A DNA stretch of 64,000 nt from Halorubellus sp034808145 (GCF_034808145.1 NZ_JAXHGM010000003.1:1-64000), one strand, 5' to 3'; shown: positions 1 to 8,956, counted from the first letter of the stretch. Notes: generated by a model not told the origin, from the sequence alone. Numbers and translations: made by a program.

Positions 1-77
1 GAGCAGGTCTGCGAGCATCCTAGGCAGATCACTCAACGACCTGCTCGTTCCTCAAACTGGCTCAACTAGACAGTGCC
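1..77 (-). mobile_element. Left-edge insertion sequence end (partial, candidate)
   Basis: The first 18 bases read on the minus strand as an ATG followed by codons for LADLL, which resembles the start of haloarchaeal IS6-type transposases. About 60 bases upstream of that ATG is GGCACTGTCTAGTTGAGCC (minus strand, 59-77), a plausible terminal inverted repeat. Only one end is in the window, so neither the partner repeat nor a target-site duplication can be checked. The family assignment rests on memory of similar sequences and on layout, so it is tentative. Confidence 0.4.
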
Positions 78-153
78 ATTCTCAGAATATTAACAGGGTG
101 CTCACAAATAAGTGACCATTTAATACTCTTTTGTGAGCCTCTCTACTGAGAAT
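78..153. repeat. Nested inverted repeat beside the IS end
   Basis: Two inverted repeats are nested. The outer pair is ATTCTCAG (78-85) with CTGAGAAT (146-153). The inner pair is GCTCACAAA (100-108) with TTTGTGAGC (130-138). The segment is AT-richer than its surroundings. It could be a MITE-like remnant or the flank of the neighbouring insertion sequence. No protein is proposed. Confidence 0.5.
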
Positions 154-431
154 CGGTTCGTGGAGCATATGCATTGAGAAGGCTGGTCTCAACTATTGCG
201 TTTCGGAGGGTCGAGGCGACCTCGGGGATAGTGGGCCTGTTATGCGTGGTTTCCGACGAAGCAGGAGCGGGAATCGCTTCAGATGCCCTACGTTCGCTGC
301 TTCCTCTCGAACTAAGACCAGCTCGTGATTCTCCTGAGTCACTGGAAGGAGGGTCACGGAAGTCGAATCCGTGAAGCCAGTTGAACGGCAGAGCAGACCA
401 CCGGTTTCCGTCCGGTGCGATTACCGGTCGG
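154..431. other. Non-coding stretch between IS end and dabA
   Basis: A 66-codon plus-strand frame exists at 174-374. It lacks the acidic composition of the true genes here and shows no family resemblance. I see no convincing gene; it may be mobile-element debris or 3' flank of dabA. Confidence 0.4.
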
Positions 432-2837
432 CTAGTCGTCCGCGACGGTCCGAGCGCTCGGCATCCCCCGGCTTGCTTCGGTCCGTTCGGTCACCGGACT
501 CCATTCCAAGGACTCCTCGTAGTGGAAGGCGCGGTGGTCCTGCGTCGGATCGACGACCGTCAGTGATAGCCAGTTGTTGTCCAGAATCTCGGTCAGCTCC
601 TCGTGGTCGGTCAGGATGTCCGTGACCCGCTCGACCGGCGCGTGGACGACCGTCGAGAGGCGGAGTGGTTGGTGGTACGGTTCGTCGTCCGCGGCCATCA
701 GCGACTGGAGCGGGAGCCCGCTCATCAGGTCGCCGCCGTTACCCTGATAGACGCCGACGTTGCCGACCGGGTTCTGGGTCACCTTCGACCCGCTGCCGTA
801 GACGGCGCTGTCGACCGTCGAGAAGTAGTACTGGGTGTTGATCCACTGGGTGACGACCATGGGACCGGTGAAGATCGCCTCGAGTGCGTCTCCATCGGGG
901 TCGGTCGACCAGTCGTACGAGTGGAGGAACGTGCGCCCGTCGAGGTCACGACCGCTCGTCAGCTCGCGGGGGCCGACGACGAAGCCGGCATTGCCCGCCA
1001 GTCCCCATTCGGGACGCGTCTCGGCCCAGTCGGCGGCACGGCGCTCCGTCTCGCTGACGCCGGTCGAAGCGTCGGCGCCCATCGCCTCGGCGCGCTCGGC
1101 AGTCGCCGTCTCGCGGGCCGTCGCGAGGTCCGTGCGTAACTGGTCGAGGTCGTCCGCGTGGGTCTCGGGGACGTCGTCCGCGAACAGGTCCACTTCGTCG
1201 GTCGTCGTGTTGTGTTCTCCGGCGACGAAGACCGTGTCCTCGGGGATCTCGAACCCGCTGTCGCGGAGCTCGGCCTTGACGGCCTCGTCGTTACAGATCT
1301 TCGCGAGGACGCGAGCGCTCGGGCCGCCGGGGTTTCCGGCACAGGCACCGCAGTCCAGGCTCGCGTCGTAGGGGTTGTTCGCCGTCTCGCTGGCGTGGCC
1401 AGTGAAGACGACGAGGCGGCCGAACTCCTCCCAGCCCATCAACTCGAACGCGGTCGCGGCGTACTCGACCTTCTCCTCGGTCGTCAATCCCACCGGCAGG
1501 TCGCCGGAGTAGGTGTACTGGTGTTGGACGAGCGGCTCACTGAACTCGTGCTCGTCGGGTACCAGGTCGGCGGCAGCGTCGAGCAGGTCGTGAACGCGCC
1601 CGGGAACGAGCGTCCGGGCCGCGAGTGAGAGACCGTAGCCGCTCCCGGCGGTCTCGACGTAGCCGTAGGCGGTGGCGGCGTTGGCCTCCAGTATCTCGAT
1701 GACCTCGTCGGCGGCCGCTTTGATACCGGACCACCGGGTGTGGCGTGCCTGCGTGTCGTCATCGGTCGGGAAGTCGGTGATGCGATACTGCGGGTCGAGG
1801 ATCGGCGGGCAGGCATCGACCGACACGTCGGCGTCGTACCCCTGATACTCCATCGGGATGCCGAAGAAGCCGGCGTACCCGTGCGTCTCGTAGTCGCCCG
1901 TCGCCTCGATGTGACGGCGGATGATCTCCGAGCGGGTGTCGATACAGAAGACCAACTGGGCGTCCGGGCGTCCAGACGTCCCGCTGTCGGCCATCGACTG
2001 ACTCTCGGCTGCGACGGCTTCGACGAGGTCCTCGCGGTAGGTCGCCTCCCACGCACGCAGGAACGCCCGAGCGATCTCGTCCGCCGGGTTCACGTCGAGG
2101 TCGTCGTCGTCGGGCTCGATGGGAGCGTCGACGGCATCGAGCAGTGCCAGTCGCGCCGCGAGGTACCCTTCCAGCGAGATCGGGTACTTCGACTGCCACG
2201 CGTCCTCGTCCTCGGAGCGCTGCTTGATGAACCCGGTCCAGCCGGGGAGTGCGGCCAGTTGCTCCTCGAAGATTGACGCCCACTGGCTCTCGGGGTACGA
2301 CTGCATGACCGCCTCGATGGTCTCGAACGGCGCTTCTGGGAGGTTCGCGACGACCCCCTCCTTCGGGATGTCACTGTCGTATGCGGCCATCTCCCTGAAC
2401 GCGGTGTAGAACCCCGCCTCCCGGTTCGGCATCGACCAGTGGGCGCTCCCCTCGTCGAGGAAGGCGGACAGCCACTTCGTCAGCACCCGGTCGACGTGGT
2501 CTTCGGCGGTGTCCGCGTCACGACCCTCGGCGTCGGCCGTGTCGGTCATGCGGTCGAGTAGCGGACCGGGGTCGTCCTCGTAGCCGACCTGGGCGAGTTC
2601 CGCATCCAGGAGTTCCCGGTCAATCTGGCCGCGTTCGAGCGCCGTCCTGAACGTCTCGGCGCTGGGGTAGCCCCGCCCGCCCAACAGGGAGGCGGCCTGC
2701 TCGACGGCCGCTCCGAACGGCTGGTCCTCGAACCCCGAGAGGGGGTTCGCCGTCACGAACGAGTGGATGGGCCAGAGCGAGCCGACGGTCGTCGCCGCTT
2801 CGTCGATACTGTCGCGGATGGCGGATTCAGTACTCAT
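432..2837 (-). CDS. dabA: DabA, inorganic carbon transporter subunit (DUF2309/UPF0753)
   Basis: 801 residues, close to the usual family length. DabA is the cytoplasmic zinc subunit of the DAB complex. In the accepted model it hydrates CO2 vectorially to bicarbonate, driven by cation flow through DabB. The carbonic-anhydrase-like ligands are visible: Cys298 and Asp300 in FCIDTRSE, and His481 and Cys496 in the FTGHASE...SLDCGACAG region. The 15-residue His-Cys spacing equals that of the characterised bacterial protein. The start codon overlaps the end of dabB by 11 bases, so the two are translated together. Whether it supplies bicarbonate for anaplerotic reactions here is inference; no carbon-fixation gene lies nearby. 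Confidence 0.93.
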   Translation of the reverse strand: MSTESAIRDSIDEAATTVGSLWPIHSFVTANPLSGFEDQPFGAAVEQAASLLGGRGYPSAETFRTALERGQIDRELLDAELAQVGYEDDPGPLLDRMTDTADAEGRDADTAEDHVDRVLTKWLSAFLDEGSAHWSMPNREAGFYTAFREMAAYDSDIPKEGVVANLPEAPFETIEAVMQSYPESQWASIFEEQLAALPGWTGFIKQRSEDEDAWQSKYPISLEGYLAARLALLDAVDAPIEPDDDDLDVNPADEIARAFLRAWEATYREDLVEAVAAESQSMADSGTSGRPDAQLVFCIDTRSEIIRRHIEATGDYETHGYAGFFGIPMEYQGYDADVSVDACPPILDPQYRITDFPTDDDTQARHTRWSGIKAAADEVIEILEANAATAYGYVETAGSGYGLSLAARTLVPGRVHDLLDAAADLVPDEHEFSEPLVQHQYTYSGDLPVGLTTEEKVEYAATAFELMGWEEFGRLVVFTGHASETANNPYDASLDCGACAGNPGGPSARVLAKICNDEAVKAELRDSGFEIPEDTVFVAGEHNTTTDEVDLFADDVPETHADDLDQLRTDLATARETATAERAEAMGADASTGVSETERRAADWAETRPEWGLAGNAGFVVGPRELTSGRDLDGRTFLHSYDWSTDPDGDALEAIFTGPMVVTQWINTQYYFSTVDSAVYGSGSKVTQNPVGNVGVYQGNGGDLMSGLPLQSLMAADDEPYHQPLRLSTVVHAPVERVTDILTDHEELTEILDNNWLSLTVVDPTQDHRAFHYEESLEWSPVTERTEASRGMPSARTVADD

Positions 2838-4314
2838 TGTAGTCCTCCGTCGAGGTCAAGAGGGTGTCGGACGGCGGTTGGGTGGCGTTCAGCAGTGCCA
2901 CGTAGAGACGCTGGCTGTGTTCGTGGATCCCGGTCTCGATGGCGACGTAGATACCGACGAAGCTGACGGCGATGGCGCCGTGGAGCAGGGTCAGGTCGGT
3001 CGTCGCCGTGCTGACTGCGAGGAGGTCCGAGACGCCTTCGTAGACGACGGCGTAGACGACGATGGCCGGGAAGAACACCAGCGGGACCGCCCCGTAGCGG
3101 GCGAGCGTCGGGAGCGAGGTGTGGTGTACCGCGCTGCGGGCCGCGTGGAGCGTGGTGAAGACGACGAAGAAGGTCAACAGGAGGCCGCTACCGACGCTTT
3201 CCCCTTTCCCCGTCAGCATCGTGAACACCACGCCGCCGCCGAGACCGGTCAGCAACGCCACGAGGAACTCGACGGCATTCGTTCCGAGTCCGAGCGTGTG
3301 CTCCGTGGTCTCGCTCGGGCTCGTGTGTTCGACCTGTTCGCCCGAGCTGAGGAACTGGTAGGCCTTGTAGAACCCGTGCAGGATGAGATGAGTGATCGCG
3401 GCCCCGAAGAAGCCGAGGCCCGCCTGCATGATCATGAAGCCCATCTGGCCGACCGTCGAGCAGCCGAGTTTCCCTTTGATGTCCGTCTGGACTGACTTGA
3501 GGAGCTTTCCACCGCCAGCGCTCATCGCACCGACGGCGACGACTCCGAGCATGAGCGTGGAGTCGACCGTGATGACCGGAGCGAAGCGGACCAGCAGGAT
3601 GCCGCCCGCATTGACGAATCCGGCGTGCATCAGTGCAGACGCCGGCGTCGGTGCGGTCATCGAGGAGAGCAGCCACTTGTGGAACGGGATCAGGGCGGAC
3701 TGGATCATCGCCGCGAGGACGAGCAGACCGGCGGCGAGCAGCCACGCCGGCCCACCGAGCGTGTCGGTGGCCGCGCTGATTCCGGAGATCGTCGTCGCAC
3801 CGGTCGTCCACCACAGCGCCGTCAGCGCGACACCCAGCAACACGCTGCTGGCGAGGAAGTACTTGCGGGCGACCGCCTTCGCCGCCTGTGCCTGTTTCCA
3901 CCCCTCTATGGTCCCGATGAGTTCAGCCATCACCAGCCCCATCGCCATCCACAGGAACCCGAACAGTGCGACGTGGTCGGCCGCGACGAGTGCCAGCACG
4001 GTTGCGGTGAAACCGAACACGGCGACGAAGAACCTCGTCTTGTGCGTGCTACCGGCCATGTAGCGGCGGGAGTAGCTGTGCACGATACCGCTGAAGAACG
4101 TGACGACCACCCACATGAGGACGGTCAGGCCGTCTATGGCAATCAGGCCGGGGATCTCCCACGCACCTCCGAACCCGACTTTGGCGAGGAGGACGGCGAC
4201 ACTCACCGCGAACAGCGACCACGCGAGCCACGTTAGTGCGACGGGCACGAACGGTGATTCAACCGTCGTGTCCGGGAGCGCTCCGACCGGCGGTTTCGAA
4301 CTGTGTCCTGACAT
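2827..4314 (-). CDS. dabB: DabB, NuoL/Mrp-type cation channel subunit
   Basis: 495 residues, almost all membrane-spanning, of the proton-conducting NuoL/NADH dehydrogenase subunit 5 family. Typical antiporter-like features are seen: charged residues inside helices, a helix containing HKWLLSSMTAPTPASALMHA, and a following Lys-containing helix. No other complex I gene is adjacent, and dabA overlaps its 3' end. That pairing identifies it as the DabB channel of the bicarbonate-accumulating complex rather than a respiratory subunit. Transcription probably starts from the TATA-like TTTAATAA about 95 bases upstream. Confidence 0.9.
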   Translation of the reverse strand: MSGHSSKPPVGALPDTTVESPFVPVALTWLAWSLFAVSVAVLLAKVGFGGAWEIPGLIAIDGLTVLMWVVVTFFSGIVHSYSRRYMAGSTHKTRFFVAVFGFTATVLALVAADHVALFGFLWMAMGLVMAELIGTIEGWKQAQAAKAVARKYFLASSVLLGVALTALWWTTGATTISGISAATDTLGGPAWLLAAGLLVLAAMIQSALIPFHKWLLSSMTAPTPASALMHAGFVNAGGILLVRFAPVITVDSTLMLGVVAVGAMSAGGGKLLKSVQTDIKGKLGCSTVGQMGFMIMQAGLGFFGAAITHLILHGFYKAYQFLSSGEQVEHTSPSETTEHTLGLGTNAVEFLVALLTGLGGGVVFTMLTGKGESVGSGLLLTFFVVFTTLHAARSAVHHTSLPTLARYGAVPLVFFPAIVVYAVVYEGVSDLLAVSTATTDLTLLHGAIAVSFVGIYVAIETGIHEHSQRLYVALLNATQPPSDTLLTSTEDYNEY

Positions 4315-4407
4315 CGGTCAGCCCATCGTACGACCTGTCGCGCCACCGCGGACGACCGCTGGTGGAACGGTTCTGGTCGTGGTTACTGCAAAGAACGAAC
4401 ACTGCGG

Positions 4408-4415
4408 TTATTAAA
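4408..4415 (-). promoter_or_regulatory. TATA-like box for dabBA
   Basis: TTTAATAA on the minus strand in an AT-rich patch about 95 bases upstream of the dabB ATG. The position allows a leader of roughly 65 bases. No obvious BRE was discerned, so this is a candidate only. Confidence 0.35.
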
Positions 4416-4840
4416 TCTGCCTATGTTCACAATCTGTTCGTACTTTGGCCATCATAGAACGTGATAGTTCGCGCAGCTATGCTGGAGGCGGACGATGGCG
4501 GTTCAGGTCAAGAGGCTTGCGACCCGTCTCGGCGTCGCTTCGGCGAGACGAGTTCGGACTGCGGTCGGTCCGTCCCCCCGTCGAAAGCGACAAGATATCG
4601 ATTGTCGGGGAACGAGCTGTACGCTCCATCTCGATTGCGGACGGAACCAGCGACAGTGACTGATGAGGAGAGTACCCGATGGAGTAACTGGGTCGACAAT
4701 CGTTCATCCCTCGTCTCGTGCTCGGTCATTCTATCGTACGCCACCCTCGCTCGAAAAGCCCAACGTCGCCACCGGCCTCACTTGACCGATTCAGTAGCGA
4801 ATCCGCACTACGTTACCGGAGCGTTCGATACGGGTGCACG
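4416..4840. other. Non-coding stretch between divergent dabBA and amidohydrolase genes
   Basis: Several overlapping frames exist on both strands, but none has haloarchaeal codon bias or a recognisable product. I see only promoter sequence at the two ends. Confidence 0.45.
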
Positions 4841-4851
4841 ATAAACCATAT
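4841..4851 (+). promoter_or_regulatory. TATA-like box for the amidohydrolase gene
   Basis: ATAAACCATAT lies about 25-35 bases upstream of the preferred ATG at 4876. That is the spacing expected for a leaderless haloarchaeal transcript, and it supports choosing this ATG over the in-frame ATG at 4834. Confidence 0.4.
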
Positions 4852-4875
4852 CGTTATGTGGGTCTGAATGCAGGT

Positions 4876-5892
4876 ATGGAAGCACTCTCGGGGACCGTCC
4901 TTGCCGGCCGGTCGTTCGAGCCGATCCGTGGTCGCGTCGTCGTTGAGGACGGACGGATCCAGGGAATCGAGAAGACGGAAACGGCGTCGACCGACATCAT
5001 CCTGCCGGCGTTCGTCAACGCTCATACGCATCTGGGTGACGCCGTCGCGAAGGAGGCGGCCGTCGGACTGTCGCTCGACGAGGCCGTGGCACCACCGGAA
5101 AGTCTGAAACACCGACGGTTGGCGGCTGCTGACCGGGCCACCCTCGTGTCGGCGATGCGCCGGACGCTCCGATTCATGGAGCGGACCGGCACGGCCGCCT
5201 GTCTGGACTTCCGGGAGTCCGGAACTGCCGGGGCACGCGCGCTTCGGGAGGCGGCACGAACAGTCGATTCCGACCCGTTCATCTTCGGGAGCGACGAGCG
5301 GTCCGTTCTCGATGTCGCCGACGGATACGGGGCTTCGGGTGCGAACGACGACGACTTCACTGAAGAGCGTACCGCCTGCCGGGAACGCGGCGTCCCGTTC
5401 GCCATCCACGCCGGCGAACCGGACCCGACGGACATCCATCCCGCACTCGACCTGGAGCCGGACCTCCTCGTCCACATGGTACACGCGGGACGGGAACATC
5501 TCGAACGCGTTACAGACCAGTCAGTTCCAGTTGCGGTCTGCCCGCGAGCGAACAGCGTTCTCGGCGTCGGAACCCCACCGATACGGGACCTCCTCGACCA
5601 CACGACCGTCGCGCTCGGGACGGACAACGTCATGTTGAACCCCCCGTCGATGTTCCGGGAGATGGCGTACACGGCGAAGCACTTCGACGTGACCGCCCTG
5701 GAGGTGTTGCGGATGGCGACGACGGCTGGTGCCGAGGCCGTCGGTCTCGACTGTGGTGTCATCGCTCCCGACCGACGAGCAGCGCTCCTCGTCCTCGACG
5801 GCGAATCGAACAATCTGTCGGGGTCGGACGATCCAGTACGAGCAGTCGTGCGTCGCGCGACCGGACTGGACGTCGAACGCGTCGTCCTCTAG
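4876..5892 (+). CDS. Amidohydrolase family protein (chlorohydrolase/deaminase-like)
   Basis: 338 residues of the metal-dependent amidohydrolase superfamily (TIM barrel). Visible ligand motifs in order are AHTHLGDA near residue 50 (HxH), FAIHAGEP, LVHMVHAG, and GTDNVM, which holds the catalytic Asp. The substrate cannot be told; relatives act on cytosine-, adenosine- or guanine-like compounds. An in-frame ATG 42 bases upstream was rejected because MEALSGTVLAG matches the usual family start and suits a leaderless promoter. The last four bases overlap the convergent Lrp/AsnC gene, which may regulate it or an amino-acid-related gene elsewhere. Confidence 0.85.
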   Translation: MEALSGTVLAGRSFEPIRGRVVVEDGRIQGIEKTETASTDIILPAFVNAHTHLGDAVAKEAAVGLSLDEAVAPPESLKHRRLAAADRATLVSAMRRTLRFMERTGTAACLDFRESGTAGARALREAARTVDSDPFIFGSDERSVLDVADGYGASGANDDDFTEERTACRERGVPFAIHAGEPDPTDIHPALDLEPDLLVHMVHAGREHLERVTDQSVPVAVCPRANSVLGVGTPPIRDLLDHTTVALGTDNVMLNPPSMFREMAYTAKHFDVTALEVLRMATTAGAEAVGLDCGVIAPDRRAALLVLDGESNNLSGSDDPVRAVVRRATGLDVERVVL

Positions 5893-6374
5893 GCGTCGTC
5901 TTCGGGACGGGTCCCGCCGTCGAACGTCCCGAATGGCGTCGTCTCGTGGCTCCGCACGAGGACTTCGTCGGCGACGGTGAGCCCCATGTCGAGCAGTTCC
6001 TGTGCGACGGGTGTGATATCGCTGTCCGTCTCGCCGACCACAGTGACGAGGAGGTTCTGTTCACCGGTGACCAACTCCTGGACTGACACCACGCCATCGA
6101 TGTCCAGAATGTCGGGAACGATGTCACCGCGTTCGGGGATCGCAGCGGTACAGTAAAGGAGCATCCGGAGCGGATAGCCAGATCGCTGATAGTCGATGCT
6201 GGCGCTGTATCCTTTGATTATACCGTCGGATTCGAGACGCTGAATGCGCTTCCGGACGGTACTGTCGGAGGTACCGGTCCGCTCCGCGATATCTCCGGAC
6301 GACATGTTTCGCGCGTCCTCTTGGAGTGCGTACAAGATCGCTTTGTCGACGTCGTCGATCTCCTCGTCGGTCAT
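5889..6374 (-). CDS. Lrp/AsnC family transcriptional regulator
   Basis: 161 residues. An N-terminal winged helix-turn-helix (about 5-65, with SGDIAERTGTSDSTVRKRIQ) is followed by the alpha-beta ligand-binding RAM/AsnC domain (about 70-145), including GVVSVQELVTGEQNLLVTV. Such proteins form dimers or octamers that sense amino acids. The C-terminal tail is acidic. The gene converges on the amidohydrolase with a 4-base overlap. An inverted repeat around its TATA-like box suggests autoregulation. The effector is unknown. Confidence 0.9.
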   Translation of the reverse strand: MTDEEIDDVDKAILYALQEDARNMSSGDIAERTGTSDSTVRKRIQRLESDGIIKGYSASIDYQRSGYPLRMLLYCTAAIPERGDIVPDILDIDGVVSVQELVTGEQNLLVTVVGETDSDITPVAQELLDMGLTVADEVLVRSHETTPFGTFDGGTRPEDDA

Positions 6375-6390
6375 ATCAGTGGATTCACGT

Positions 6391-6409
6391 CAAAGACACT
6401 TTACCTTTG
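6391..6409 (-). promoter_or_regulatory. Inverted repeat overlapping the AsnC gene promoter (operator candidate)
   Basis: CAAAG and CTTTG are separated by nine bases. On the minus strand GGTAAA lies inside the repeat, about 26-31 bases before the ATG of the Lrp/AsnC gene, where a TATA box for a leaderless mRNA would sit. A regulator bound here would block TBP, consistent with autorepression. This is inferred from position and symmetry. Confidence 0.4.
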
Positions 6410-6730
6410 TACGTTGCTCGGTCACTCCACAGTGCCCTCGACGCGGCACGGACTCTCCGTCGAGCATTCCCCGCTCGATTTGAATAGCGCTGTCTCCCTT
6501 TCGAGATACGGCGTCTCTCGCTCGTCGACGAACACGACCGCTCCGTCCGGTCGACGACTGCCGCCAGACAACCGCCGTGGTCGAGGTCTTGGTGTGTGAC
6601 AGCGACCGCTCACGTGCCATCTATAGCAAGTTCCTCAGCTCCATGGGTGGTCAACGAGGTCGTCGAGGCCACTGGGAGACTGACGTCGAGTAAGAGTCGT
6701 CTGAGACGAGCGAGGCACTGATGATAGATC
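6410..6730. other. Non-coding stretch between divergent AsnC and TetR genes
   Basis: Short frames on both strands are basic or low in Asp/Glu and resemble no family. Apart from the promoter elements at each end I see nothing to annotate. Confidence 0.45.
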
Positions 6731-6779
6731 GCTTACTTACTAATCAATCAGAAGTCTCTTAACTAATCAGTTAGTAAGC
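6731..6779 (+). promoter_or_regulatory. Palindromic operator/promoter of the TetR-MATE operon
   Basis: GCTTACT at 6731 and AGTAAGC at 6773 bound an imperfect dyad with internal ACTAATC repeats (6739-6745 and 6762-6768). The TTAACTAAT portion lies about 25-33 bases before the ATG of the TetR gene and can act as TATA box. A TetR dimer bound to the dyad would occlude it, so autorepression of the efflux operon is likely. Confidence 0.55.
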
Positions 6780-6791
6780 TCGGGTAGAGTA

Positions 6792-7382
6792 ATGGTATCG
6801 GAGACAAAATCCGAGATCATCGACGCGACGAACTCGGTGCTCTGCGAACACGGATATGCCGGACTCACGATGAAGAAGATCGCCGACGAGGCTTCGATGA
6901 CCACCGCGGCGATTCACTACCACTTCGACACGAAGGAGGAGTTACTGAACGCGTACCTCGACGACCTGATCGAGCGGTTCAAGGCGAAACTCGCCTCCGA
7001 GGCGATCGACCCGCGGGAACGGCTCACAGCGTTCCTCGATGCGGTCTTCACGCCGTCGAATCCCGACGCTGACGGTTTCCCCGTGGCGATCATGGAGTTG
7101 AAATCACAGGCACCATTCCAGGAGCTCTTCCGGGAACGGTTCCTCGACCTCGACGACGTGATGCACGAGGTCGTCGCGGGAATCGTCGCAGACGGGATCG
7201 ACGAAGGTCACTTCGAGGAGACCGACTCGGAGGAGGTCGCCAGACTCGTCACGACGATGATAAACGGCGCGAACGCACGGAAGGTGGCACTCGGTGAGCC
7301 GCTCGGCGAGACCCGTCACGTCCTCGAGAACACGCTGGAACTACATCTCGGCTGGCAGCCCGGATCGGAGGTACTCGCGTGA
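6792..7382 (+). CDS. TetR/AcrR family transcriptional regulator
   Basis: 196 residues. The N-terminal TetR DNA-binding domain is clear (about 5-55): a helix-turn-helix with AGLTMKKIADEASMTTAAIH followed by YHFDTKEELLNAYLDDL. The helical C-terminal part (about 75-190) is the ligand and dimer domain. The stop overlaps the start of the MATE transporter gene. It is therefore the likely local repressor, released by a transported compound. A strong dyad lies directly upstream. Confidence 0.92.
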   Translation: MVSETKSEIIDATNSVLCEHGYAGLTMKKIADEASMTTAAIHYHFDTKEELLNAYLDDLIERFKAKLASEAIDPRERLTAFLDAVFTPSNPDADGFPVAIMELKSQAPFQELFRERFLDLDDVMHEVVAGIVADGIDEGHFEETDSEEVARLVTTMINGANARKVALGEPLGETRHVLENTLELHLGWQPGSEVLA

Positions 7383-8866
7383 GCTTCTTCAAGGGCCAGG
7401 ACGACCTCGACCTCACGGAGGGTGGTATCGTCAAGCCGCTCCTGTTCCTCTCGCTCCCGATCGTCGTCACGAACCTCATGCAGACGGCGTACAACCTCGC
7501 GGACACGTTCTGGCTCGGTCAGTACTCCACGGAGGCGCTGGCAGCCATCTCGTTCGCGTTCCCGATGGTGTTCCTCCTCATCTCGCTCGGGATGGGGCTC
7601 TCGGTCGCCGGGAGCGTCCTCGTCGCCCAACACACCGGCGCCGACGAAACCGAGGAGGCAGAGTATGCGGCCTCACAGACGGTCTCGTTCGCGTTCATCG
7701 CCTCTGCCATCCTCGGTGCGGTCGGCTATCCCTTCGTCCGGGAGTTCCTGTCGTTCCTCGGTGCGTCGCCCGACGTCCTCCCCGGCGCGACCGCGTACAT
7801 GCAGGTGGTCGCGCTCGGCCTGCCGTTCATGTTCGGGTTCTTCGTGTTCATCTCGCTGATGCGGGGCGCCGGCGACACCATCACACCGATGCTCGTCATG
7901 TTCGGCACCGTCGTCATCAACGTCATCCTCGACCCGTTCCTCATCAACGGCTGGACGCTGCTCGCCGACGCCCCGCTCGTCGGGACGGTCGCGTTCCCCG
8001 AACTCGGCATCGAAGGGGCGGCTATCGCCACGGTCTTCTCGCGAGGGCTCGCGATGCTCGTCGGGCTCGCGATCATGCTGTCGGGAACGCGCGGTGTCCA
8101 GATCAATCTCGCCGATATGAAGCCCGACCTCCAGTACCTCCGGAAGATCCTGCGCATCGGTATCCCGGCGTCGATCGAGGGAACCGGCCGGGCACTCTCC
8201 ATCAACGCACTGCTGATCGTCGTCGGGCTGTTCTCGACGTCGGTCGTCGCCGCATTCGGCATCGGGACGCGCGTGTTCTCCGTCATCTTCCTTCCCGCGA
8301 TCGCCGTCGCGCGCGGTGTCGAGACGATGACCGGGCAGAACGTCGGGGCTGACAAGTACGACCGCGCCCAGCAGGCGAACTACGTCGCCGCGAAAGGGCT
8401 GTTCGGCGTCCTCGCCGTCGCCGGCGTCGCCATCTTCTTCGTCCCGACGCCCATCGTCTCCGTCTTCACCGACGACCCCGCCGTCCTCGACGTCGGCGCG
8501 GAGTTCCTGCGGTACGTCGCGCTCTCGTTCGGCTTCATCGGAGTCCAGCGGGCGTTCACTGGCGGCTTCCGCGGTGCCGGCAAGACGATGATAGCTGCCG
8601 CGATCTCGATCACCGCCCTCGCCGGCATCCGACTCCCCGTCGCATACGTGGCCTCACAGGGCGTGCTCCCGACGGATTTGTGGTTCCTCGGACAGCCAGA
8701 CGTCCGGGGCATCTGGATCGCGTTCTTCGCCTCGAACGTCGCCGGGGCGGTCATCGCGTGGCTGTGGTTCCGCCGTGGAACCTGGCGTGAAAGCGACGTT
8801 CGTGGAACTGGCGAACCCGATACGATCGAGACAGAGGAAGCCGACCCGTTGATTGGAGACGATTAA
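7379..8866 (+). CDS. MATE family multidrug/toxin efflux transporter
   Basis: 495 residues with about 12 membrane helices in two homologous halves, as in MATE/DinF-type cation-coupled exporters. The start LSLPIVVTNLMQTAYNLADT is characteristic of the family. It begins with GTG, overlapping the TGA of the TetR gene, so the two are coupled. The hydrophilic acidic C-terminus (about 465-495) is cytoplasmic. The substrate is unknown; expression is presumably induced by the ligand of the adjacent repressor. Confidence 0.92.
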   Translation: MSFFKGQDDLDLTEGGIVKPLLFLSLPIVVTNLMQTAYNLADTFWLGQYSTEALAAISFAFPMVFLLISLGMGLSVAGSVLVAQHTGADETEEAEYAASQTVSFAFIASAILGAVGYPFVREFLSFLGASPDVLPGATAYMQVVALGLPFMFGFFVFISLMRGAGDTITPMLVMFGTVVINVILDPFLINGWTLLADAPLVGTVAFPELGIEGAAIATVFSRGLAMLVGLAIMLSGTRGVQINLADMKPDLQYLRKILRIGIPASIEGTGRALSINALLIVVGLFSTSVVAAFGIGTRVFSVIFLPAIAVARGVETMTGQNVGADKYDRAQQANYVAAKGLFGVLAVAGVAIFFVPTPIVSVFTDDPAVLDVGAEFLRYVALSFGFIGVQRAFTGGFRGAGKTMIAAAISITALAGIRLPVAYVASQGVLPTDLWFLGQPDVRGIWIAFFASNVAGAVIAWLWFRRGTWRESDVRGTGEPDTIETEEADPLIGDD

Positions 8867-8956
8867 CGTCATGCATTCGATATCTCACACTATCGACCGA
8901 CGTACAGCAAGTCAGGAACGTGACTCCCATCCGGAGATCGTCCGCGGAGGCGTTCG

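Noticed and set aside
174..374. 66-codon plus-strand frame near the left edge
   Set aside because: Composition is not acidic, no family resemblance, and it lies in what looks like mobile-element flank.
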